This document shows positions 39,691-46,147 of a DNA stretch of 64,000 nt, piece by piece. The DNA is taken from positions 310,001 to 374,000 of the forward strand of contig NZ_JALBGC010000005.1 in the NCBI RefSeq assembly GCF_022631375.1, read 5' to 3'. Below the pieces are notes generated by a model that was not told the origin of the DNA, searched no databases, and saw nothing but the letters and a program-made list of their open reading frames with translations. This DNA comes from Hymenobacter cyanobacteriorum. Its GTDB lineage: Bacteria; Bacteroidota; Bacteroidia; Cytophagales; Hymenobacteraceae. Position 1 is the first letter of the stretch. Every line of letters starts with the position of its first letter. The position numbers and the translations under genes are program-made.

Positions 39691-41130
39691 TTAGGCAATG
39701 CTCACCTTCACCATGTTGGCTTTGCCCTGGTCCTGAATGGGCATGGAGCCGGTGGTGATGTACACGTCGCCAGCTTCGAGGTGGCCGGTGGTGGTGAGCA
39801 CGTAGCGGATGTCGGCCACGGTGCTGTCGGTGCTGATGAGGCGGTCGTAGTAGAAGGCGCGCACACCCCACACCAGGCTTAGCACGGTGAGCAGCGGGCG
39901 GTTGTTGGTGAAGATGAAAATGTTGGCTTTGGGGCGGTACTTGGCCAATTGGAAGGCCGTGTAGCCGCGGTGCGTCATGCCGGTGAGGGCTTTCGCGCCC
40001 GTGTTCTTAGCCAGGTGGCACGAGGCTGACAGCACACTGTCGGCCATGAAGTTGGCTCCTTTGGGGTCGACCGGCCACCACTTGTGGAACAGCTGCGGGC
40101 TGCGGCTTTCCACGCTCAGAATCGTGCCCACCATCGAGCGGATAACCTCGGCGGGGTAGGCCCCCACGGCGGTTTCGGCCGAGAGCATCACGGCATCGGC
40201 GCCGTCGAGCACGGCGTTGGCCACGTCGCTGGTTTCGGCGCGGGTGGGGCGGGGAGCCGTAATCATCGACTCCATCATCTGCGTCGCCACAATGACGGGC
40301 TTGCCAGCGGCGTTGCACTTGGCAATAATCATCTTTTGGGCCATCGGCACTTCCTCCATCTTCACCTCCACGCCGAGGTCGCCGCGGGCCACCATCACGG
40401 CATCGGTGAGGGCAATGATTTCGTCGATGTTGCGCAGGCCGTCGGGCGTCTCAATTTTGGCGATGACGCGGGTGTTCTTGCCGCTCTCGGCAATCAGGTT
40501 CTTGATGAAGCGGATGTCGTCGGCCTTGCGGGCGAAGCTTAGGGCTACCCAGTCCACGTCGTGCTCCAGGCCGAATTTCAGGTCCTCGATGTCCTTTTCG
40601 GTCATGCTCGGGGCCGATACTTCGGAGTCGGGCAGGTTGATGCCTTTGCGGGGCTTCACGAGGCCGCCGTATACCACCTCCACGTCTACTTCGTGGTCGC
40701 GGTCGGTGGCCAGCACTTTCAGTTCAATTTTGCCGTCGTCAATCAGAATCATGTCGCCGGCCTTCACGTCGCGGGCCAGGCCCAGGTAAATCGTGCTCAG
40801 GCGCGTGGCGGTGCTGATTTCTTTCTCGCCGCACACCAGCTTGATTTTGTCGCCGGCCTTGATTTCCACGCCGCCGCCTTCAACTTCGCCGAGGCGAATT
40901 TTGGGGCCCTGCAAGTCCTGCAACAAGCCCACCGACGTCTTCATGTCCTTGTTCAGGCGGCGCACGGTGTTGATGACCGACAGATGGTCTTCGTAGGAGC
41001 CGTGCGAGAAGTTGAGGCGGAACACATCAACGCCTTCGCGCATCAGAATGCCGAGGCGCTCGTAGGTATTGGAGGCGGGGCCAACAGTGGCCACAATCTT
41101 GGTTTTGTTGAACGTGGGGAGGTTTTCCAT
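39691..41130 (-). CDS. pyk: Pyruvate kinase
   Basis: A 479-residue glycolytic enzyme making pyruvate and ATP from PEP and ADP. Motifs: KTKIVATVGPASN, FRLNFSHGSYEDH, LIDDGKIELKVL, the active-site IAKIETPDGLRNIDEI, MVARGDLGVEVKME, CNAAGKPVIVATQMMESM and PTRAETSDVANAVLDGADAV. The C-terminal regulatory domain is present. Thirty bases upstream of the ATG is a terminator-like hairpin, which may end transcription from upstream or attenuate pyk itself. Confidence 0.98.
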   Translation of the reverse strand: MENLPTFNKTKIVATVGPASNTYERLGILMREGVDVFRLNFSHGSYEDHLSVINTVRRLNKDMKTSVGLLQDLQGPKIRLGEVEGGGVEIKAGDKIKLVCGEKEISTATRLSTIYLGLARDVKAGDMILIDDGKIELKVLATDRDHEVDVEVVYGGLVKPRKGINLPDSEVSAPSMTEKDIEDLKFGLEHDVDWVALSFARKADDIRFIKNLIAESGKNTRVIAKIETPDGLRNIDEIIALTDAVMVARGDLGVEVKMEEVPMAQKMIIAKCNAAGKPVIVATQMMESMITAPRPTRAETSDVANAVLDGADAVMLSAETAVGAYPAEVIRSMVGTILSVESRSPQLFHKWWPVDPKGANFMADSVLSASCHLAKNTGAKALTGMTHRGYTAFQLAKYRPKANIFIFTNNRPLLTVLSLVWGVRAFYYDRLISTDSTVADIRYVLTTTGHLEAGDVYITTGSMPIQDQGKANMVKVSIA

Positions 41131-41157
41131 GCAAAGCGGAATACAGAAATGTCAGGA

Positions 41158-41190
41158 CAAAAAAACGCCCCGCCCGAGCCGGGAGGGGAT
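41158..41190 (-). terminator. Terminator-like hairpin ahead of pyk
   Basis: On the minus strand CCCC-x-CCCG pairs with CGGG-x-GGGG (9 bp, one mismatch, 3-base loop), followed by CGTTTTTTTG. The T-run ends about 27 bases before the pyk ATG. Confidence 0.65.
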
Positions 41191-41385
41191 GCTGACGCAA
41201 CGCGCCAGGCGGAATAGCTACAGGTGTTTCGGGCCGCCATTTACGGCCGACGCGAAGGCCTGCAAGGGCAAAAGTCGTTCAATTAAACCGAAAAGCCTAT
41301 GGATTTCGATGCGACTTTCCCGGGGTGATGATTGCAAACGTTTTTCCGGCCTTTTGCTGGTAGGGGAGGGTTGTAAAATTATCGG

Positions 41386-41487
41386 ACCGTCATGTTGAGC
41401 GCAGCCGAAGCATCTCTACCGCACAACGTAATCAATGCTCTTGCAGCGAAGCGGTAGAGATGCTTCGGCTGCGCTCAGCATGACGGT
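41386..41487. repeat. REP/MITE-like palindrome, subfamily A
   Basis: Arms 41386-41422 and 41451-41487 pair over 37 bp with one mismatch. Core GAGCGCAGCCGAAGCATCTC. Loop about 28 bases. Confidence 0.93.
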
Positions 41488-41516
41488 CTTTTCATTTCTC
41501 GCAATTGCACCTGCAA

Positions 41517-41945
41517 TCACAGCAGCAGGTTCTCCTTATACTTGAGCGTATTCGGGTCGAACTGGCAGGCGTACTGCACAGCATCGAGCGACGTAAGACG
41601 CTGGAGAAGCTCCTCATCGGCCAGCGCGCCCGCGCCGTTGGTGACGGCCAGCAGGTAATCGTATTCCTTGATGTCGGGGGCCAGGAAGGGCTTTTTGAGC
41701 GTGGAGGGCGCGATGGAGCGGTTACGTAGCAGCCGGCAGGTGAGCGTTTCGGTGGCGTAGAGGTAGTGCGTGAACACCAGCCGGCCGCGGCTGAGCAAAT
41801 TGAGTAGCAGCTCGGGCTGTTTCACGAAGCGCAGGCGCAGGGCCTGGTTCAGCGTCCAGGCCAGGGTGTAGTCGCGGGTGCTGCTCACCAGCCCGAACAG
41901 GGCGAAGTCGCACTCGTAGTCAACATCCAGGGTGAAAGTCTTCAT
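41517..41945 (-). CDS. IPExxxVDY family protein
   Basis: A 142-residue cytoplasmic protein of a family confined to Bacteroidota. It begins MKTFTLDVDYECDFALFGLV and shows the family pattern as APDIKEYDYLLAV (I-P-E-xxx-V-D-Y aligned to A-P-D-xxx-Y-D-Y), then a C-terminal LKYKENLLL. The function is unknown. The position beside acpP-fabF-rnc and pyk is conserved in the phylum as far as I recall, which suggests a link to lipid synthesis or central metabolism, though this is inference. Confidence 0.85.
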   Translation of the reverse strand: MKTFTLDVDYECDFALFGLVSSTRDYTLAWTLNQALRLRFVKQPELLLNLLSRGRLVFTHYLYATETLTCRLLRNRSIAPSTLKKPFLAPDIKEYDYLLAVTNGAGALADEELLQRLTSLDAVQYACQFDPNTLKYKENLLL

Positions 41946-42113
41946 GGGGCGGCCGCAGGAAAGGAGGCATCTGCCAGCGGGCGGGGGGCAAAGCTACGGC
42001 CCACAACGAGCCGCCGCCATAATGTTGTACCCGCAATTCGAAAGCGCGGCCGTGGGTTAGATGAAAATTCTCTCGTTACTTTGCGCCGTAGTTTTCCCTA
42101 AACCCCCACGGAA

Positions 42114-42350
42114 ATGTCTGAAATCGCAGAAAAAGTAAAGGCCATTATTATTGATAAACTGGGCGTTGAAGCCTCCGAGGTTACCCCCGAGGCAAGCTTC
42201 ACCAACGACCTGGGTGCTGACTCGCTGGATACCGTCGAGCTGATTATGGAGTTCGAAAAGGAGTTCAACGTGAGCATCCCCGACGACCAGGCCGAGAACA
42301 TCGGTACCGTGGGCCAGGCCATCAGCTACCTCGAAGAGCACGCTAAATAG
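42114..42350 (+). CDS. acpP: Acyl carrier protein
   Basis: A 78-residue acidic helical protein that carries fatty acyl chains on a phosphopantetheine arm. The attachment Ser is S37 in GADSLDTVELIMEFEKEF. The N-terminus MSEIAEKVKAIIIDKLGVEA is standard. A TTACTTTG box lies about 30 bases upstream. A hairpin terminator separates it from fabF, which probably lets acpP be expressed above fabF. Confidence 0.98.
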   Translation: MSEIAEKVKAIIIDKLGVEASEVTPEASFTNDLGADSLDTVELIMEFEKEFNVSIPDDQAENIGTVGQAISYLEEHAK

Positions 42351-42442
42351 TTTCTTCTTATTCTTGACCAAGCGCGCTATTCGAGCCGATTTTACTCGTC
42401 CGTTTTCCCGCTTCGCCCGGAATAACTCCCCCATTCTGCGCA

Positions 42443-42476
42443 TACCGGCCGGCTAGCCGCCGGCCGGTTTTGCTGT
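42443..42476 (+). terminator. Hairpin between acpP and fabF
   Basis: ACCGGCCGG (42444-42452) pairs with CCGGCCGGT (42460-42468), 9 bp perfect, followed by TTTGCTGTTT. Read-through would supply fabF. Confidence 0.75.
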
Positions 42477-42515
42477 TTATTCCCGCCTCACCTTTCGCGC
42501 CCCTGGCGCCTGCTT

Positions 42516-43766
42516 ATGTCGTCCATCCGACGCGTTGTCGTTACCGGCCTTGGGGCCATCACGCCGCTGGGCAATACGGCCCCGGCTTACTGGGAAGGCC
42601 TGCGCACCGGCACGAGTGGTGCCGCCACCATCACGCGCTTCGACCCCACCAAGTTCAAAACCCGTTTTGCCTGCGAGGTCAAGGATTATAACCCCGACAC
42701 CTACTTCGACCGCAAGGAGCACCGCAAAATGGACCTGTTCACGCAGTTCGCGGTCATTGCCTCCGACGAGGCCATTGCCGACTCGGGCCTGCTCGAGAGC
42801 GGCGTCGACAAGGACCGGGTGGGCGTAATTTGGGGTTCCGGCATCGGCGGCCTGAAATCGCTGCAGGAAGAATGCTTCCAGTTTGAGCGGGGCGACGGGA
42901 CGCCGCGCTACTCGCCGTTCTTCATCCCGCGCATGATTGCCGACTCGTCGTCGGGCAACATCAGCATTAAAAACGGCTTCCGCGGCCCGAATTTCGTGAC
43001 CACGTCGGCCTGCGCCTCGTCGAACGATGCCATCATTGCGGCCTTCAACAACATCCGCCTCGGCCTGGCCGACGCGGTGGTGACGGGCGGCTCCGAAGCG
43101 GCCATCACTGAATCGGGCGTGGGCGGCTTCAACGCTCTTAAAGCCATGAGCGAGCGCAATGACGACCCGGCCTCGGCCTCGCGGCCATATGACAAGGACC
43201 GCGACGGCTTCGTGCTGGGCGAAGGTGCCGGCGCGCTGGTGCTCGAAGAGTACGAGCATGCCAAGGCGCGCGGTGCCAAAATCTACTGCGAGCTGATTGG
43301 CGGCGGCATGTCGTCGGACGCCTACCACATCACCGCGCCCGACCCGAGCGGCGAAGGCGTGGTGCTGGTAATGAAAAATGCCCTGCGCGACGCTGGCATT
43401 CAGCCCGAGGAAGTAGATTACATCAACACCCACGGCACGAGCACGCCGCTGGGCGACGGGGCCGAAATCAAAGCCATCGAAAAAGTATTCGGCGCGCACG
43501 CCGAGAAGCTGAATATCTCCTCGACCAAGAGCATGACTGGCCACCTGCTGGGCGGTGCCGGCGGCATTGAGGCGGTGGCCTGCATTATGGCGATGCAGAA
43601 CGGCTTGGTGCCGCCCACCATTAACCTCAGCACACCTGACCCGGAAATCAACCAGGCGCTGAATTTCACGCCCAACACGGCGCAGGAGCGCGACGTGCGC
43701 GTGGCTATGAGCAACACGTTTGGCTTCGGCGGGCACAACACGTCGGTGATTTTCCGCAAGCTGTAG
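42516..43766 (+). CDS. fabF: Beta-ketoacyl-ACP synthase II
   Basis: A 416-residue condensing enzyme of fatty acid elongation. The catalytic Cys is C166 in TSACASSNDA; the His residues are in INTHGTSTPLGDGAE and KSMTGHLLGGAGGIEA. The N-terminus RRVVVTGLGAITPLGN and the C-terminal SNTFGFGGHNTSVIFRKL complete the family pattern. It lies between acpP and rnc, the usual order in many bacteria. A REP palindrome lies between it and rnc. Confidence 0.98.
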   Translation: MSSIRRVVVTGLGAITPLGNTAPAYWEGLRTGTSGAATITRFDPTKFKTRFACEVKDYNPDTYFDRKEHRKMDLFTQFAVIASDEAIADSGLLESGVDKDRVGVIWGSGIGGLKSLQEECFQFERGDGTPRYSPFFIPRMIADSSSGNISIKNGFRGPNFVTTSACASSNDAIIAAFNNIRLGLADAVVTGGSEAAITESGVGGFNALKAMSERNDDPASASRPYDKDRDGFVLGEGAGALVLEEYEHAKARGAKIYCELIGGGMSSDAYHITAPDPSGEGVVLVMKNALRDAGIQPEEVDYINTHGTSTPLGDGAEIKAIEKVFGAHAEKLNISSTKSMTGHLLGGAGGIEAVACIMAMQNGLVPPTINLSTPDPEINQALNFTPNTAQERDVRVAMSNTFGFGGHNTSVIFRKL

Positions 43767-43777
43767 TTGCGCTAGAA

Positions 43778-43896
43778 AATAGAAGAACGTCATGCAGAGC
43801 GTAGCGAAGCATCTCGCTCGGGGTAGTAATCCAATCGAAAGGATTTACTATTGCACGCGAGATGCTTCGCTACGCTCTGCATGACGTTCTTCTATT
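43778..43896. repeat. REP/MITE-like palindrome, subfamily A
   Basis: Perfect 39-bp arms, 43778-43816 and 43858-43896, loop 41 bases. Core CATGCAGAGCGTAGCGAAGC. It lies inside the fabF-rnc unit. Confidence 0.95.
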
Positions 43897-43923
43897 ATAA
43901 CTCCCACCTTTTACTTCCTTCCC

Positions 43924-44649
43924 TTGTTCAGCTTCGTTTCCCGGCTTTTTGCTTCCGATAAGTCGTTTCGGCAGGCGGTGGCGACCGTGACAGGCCAGAC
44001 GCCTAAAAACTCCCGGCTCTACCGGCTGGCGTTCACGCACTCGTCGGCGGTGCGGCAGCTGCCGGGCGCGGGCCGGCACCAGACCAACGAGCGGCTGGAG
44101 TTTCTGGGCGACGCAGTGTTGGGCACAGTGGTGGCCGAGTATCTGTTCAAGAAATACCCTTACGAGCAGGAAGGCTTCCTGACGGAGGTGCGTTCGCGTA
44201 TCGTGAACCGCGAAAGCCTGAATGGCATTGCCCTGAAACTGGGCCTTGACAAGCTGGTGCAGCTGGATGCCGCGCAAGGCCGCGCCGCCCGCTCGCGCTC
44301 GGTGAATGGCAACGCGCTGGAGGCGCTGGTGGGCGCGGTGTACCTTGATTTGGGCTACAAAGCGGCCCGCAAATTCGTGCTCACGCGCCTTGTGAAGGGT
44401 TTTGTGGACGTGCACACGCTCACCACCACCACGGCCAACTTCAAGAGCAAGCTGGTGGAATGGGCCCAGCGCCAGGGCAAAGTGCTGCGCTACGACATCA
44501 CGGGCGAAGCCCGGCCGGGCGGCATGATGGAGTTTACGGCCTCGGTGCTGCTGGACGAGGAAGTGGTGGCCACCGGCATGGGCCTGAGTAAGAAGCAAGC
44601 GGAACAGCTGGCCGCCGAGCGGGCCCTGACGGAGTTGGGCGTGGCGTAG
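43924..44649 (+). CDS. rnc: Ribonuclease III
   Basis: A 241-residue double-strand RNA endonuclease. The catalytic domain has RLYRLAFTHSSAVRQ, the signature ERLEFLGDAVLGTVVAEYLF with acidic metal ligands, and NALEALVGAVYLDLGY with the second acidic set. The C-terminal dsRNA-binding domain runs from NFKSKLVEWAQRQGKV to QLAAERALTELGV. A TTG at 43924 gives MFSFVSRLFASDKSFRQAV, which matches Bacteroidota RNase III starts; no ATG is available. The enzyme could process the long hairpins formed by the REP elements. Confidence 0.95.
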   Translation: MFSFVSRLFASDKSFRQAVATVTGQTPKNSRLYRLAFTHSSAVRQLPGAGRHQTNERLEFLGDAVLGTVVAEYLFKKYPYEQEGFLTEVRSRIVNRESLNGIALKLGLDKLVQLDAAQGRAARSRSVNGNALEALVGAVYLDLGYKAARKFVLTRLVKGFVDVHTLTTTTANFKSKLVEWAQRQGKVLRYDITGEARPGGMMEFTASVLLDEEVVATGMGLSKKQAEQLAAERALTELGVA

Positions 44650-44714
44650 CTTCGGCTTTCTTTCCCTTTCCACCATTCTTTCCGCCTTCGCCTTACCCGC
44701 GAGCGTGCTCCTGC

Positions 44715-45956
44715 ATGAAGTATCTGTTGTTGCTAGCGGGCCTGCTGGGGCTGGCCGTATCGGCGGGGGCTGTGCCTACCGTCAGCGTGCAAATGCGCGC
44801 GATTCCGGCTACGCATTCCTTCGTTTGTCGTTACACCATTACCCTGGCCGCCGACGACACGGCCACCACTCTGGCCCTGAACCTGGGCCGGCAGCTGCGG
44901 ATTGAGAACCTGCTCAGTTCGGGGAATGCAACGCCGCGCGCGACGCGGGTTTATTATCCCTATTTCGGCGATACGCTGCAACAGGTGGTGGCACGTTTTA
45001 GCGGACGGGCGCGCACGGTGAGCCTGACGTACTCGGGCACGCCGGAAGGGCGCCTGTTTAATGAGCAGGTAATGGTTTTTAGCGGCCACTCCGGCTGGCT
45101 GCCCTTTCGGCCCTACCGCGAGTATGAGGAGGTGAACTACGTGCTGGAAGTGCAGGCGCCGGAAGGCTACCAGGTAGAAAGCAACTCGGCAGCGGTGGAG
45201 CAGCGGGCGGGGCGCTGGCTTTTCCGGGGCCGCGCCGGGGCCATCGAAATCACGGCGCTGGTGGCCCGGCAGTTTCAGCAGCTGGCTTCGGCCGGAGCCC
45301 CGGGGATTCGGGTGGTGAAGGCAGGGCCGGCGCTGGCGCGTACGGACACGGTGCTGCTGCGCAAGGCCGAAAGCATTATTGCCTACTACAACCGGAGCAT
45401 CGGGCAGCAGGACCCGATTACGCATTTCACCATTCTGCTGCCCGGTACCAATGCCGACGCGTTTGGGATGCTTGAAAACGCCACGGTGATTACCTACACC
45501 GATTTCGATGTGGCCGCCGACCGGGAGGCGCTGCTGATTCTGGCGCACGAAATCAGCCACAAGTGGTGGGGCTACGGCTCGGTGCACGACTATAACGACT
45601 GGCTGAACGAAGCGTTTGCCACGTACTCAAGCCTATTATACCTGCGCGAATCCGGCGACGAGGACGGCTACCAGGCCGAACTGGCCAAGCGGGCCGCCAC
45701 GGTGGGCAATGCACCGCCCATTCGCGGATTCGATTACCGGAAGCACCCTCGGCCCATGTATCGGCGGGTGGTGTACAACAAGGGCACGGCGGTGCTGGCG
45801 GCGCTGCACACGCGCCTGGGCACTGAGCAATTTGTGCGGCTGCTGGCTACCGTGGCCGCTCGCCACGTGCGCAGCACCGACGAGCTGCTGGCCGTTGTAG
45901 AGCAGCAGGCCGGCCTGAAAACCCGCGCCTGGCTGCTGGCTGAAATCAGCCGCTAG
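44715..45956 (+). CDS. M1-type (gluzincin) metallopeptidase-like protein
   Basis: A 413-residue exported protein with signal peptide MKYLLLLAGLLGLAVSAGA. The catalytic zinc site is HEISH (278-282) with the third ligand Glu299 in DWLNEAFATYSS, spaced as in M1 aminopeptidases. The substrate-binding loop GxMEN appears as FGMLENATV, and RRVVYNKGTAVLAAL matches the M1 region holding a catalytic Tyr. The N-terminal 180 residues are a beta domain. It is short for M1, lacking the C-terminal helical domain. Probable periplasmic or surface peptidase. Confidence 0.87.
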   Translation: MKYLLLLAGLLGLAVSAGAVPTVSVQMRAIPATHSFVCRYTITLAADDTATTLALNLGRQLRIENLLSSGNATPRATRVYYPYFGDTLQQVVARFSGRARTVSLTYSGTPEGRLFNEQVMVFSGHSGWLPFRPYREYEEVNYVLEVQAPEGYQVESNSAAVEQRAGRWLFRGRAGAIEITALVARQFQQLASAGAPGIRVVKAGPALARTDTVLLRKAESIIAYYNRSIGQQDPITHFTILLPGTNADAFGMLENATVITYTDFDVAADREALLILAHEISHKWWGYGSVHDYNDWLNEAFATYSSLLYLRESGDEDGYQAELAKRAATVGNAPPIRGFDYRKHPRPMYRRVVYNKGTAVLAALHTRLGTEQFVRLLATVAARHVRSTDELLAVVEQQAGLKTRAWLLAEISR

Positions 45957-46113
45957 TGGCCGGTGCGCTTACTTTGCCGGACGCTGGCGGGCCATACCCG
46001 CCACCCCGAATCAAAGAAATGCTTCGGCTGTGGCGGTGAGGCGGCATAAAGCCAAAATGCGCGAGTGGCCGGACCTTTTGGGCGGCTGACCCATCATTCC
46101 CGGCGCGAAATTG

Positions 46114-46140
46114 TTCATTACTCATTGTTCATTGCTAACT
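46114..46140. repeat. Single AT-rich word repeat before nadE
   Basis: TGTTCATTACTCATTGTTCA and TTGCTAACTG: direct repeats of TTCATT, similar in design to the arms of the AT-rich inverted repeats, but only one arm is present. Confidence 0.4.
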
Positions 46141-46147
46141 GACTGCT

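Larger units (their letters stand above)
41131..41516. other. 386-base interval upstream of pyk
   Basis: Holds, from left to right: the pyk leader with a terminator-like hairpin (41158-41190), about 190 bases with no reading frame that looks real and a weak GACTTTTG box on the minus strand near 41270, and a full REP palindrome (41386-41487). The stop of the IPExxxVDY gene is at 41517. Confidence 0.6.

Noticed and set aside
42477..43793. 438-residue reading frame opposite fabF
   Set aside because: Shadow of fabF, which carries all its active-site motifs on the other strand.
17754..43896. Palindromes as a CRISPR array
   Set aside because: The copies are scattered singly between genes with no spacers, leader or cas genes.
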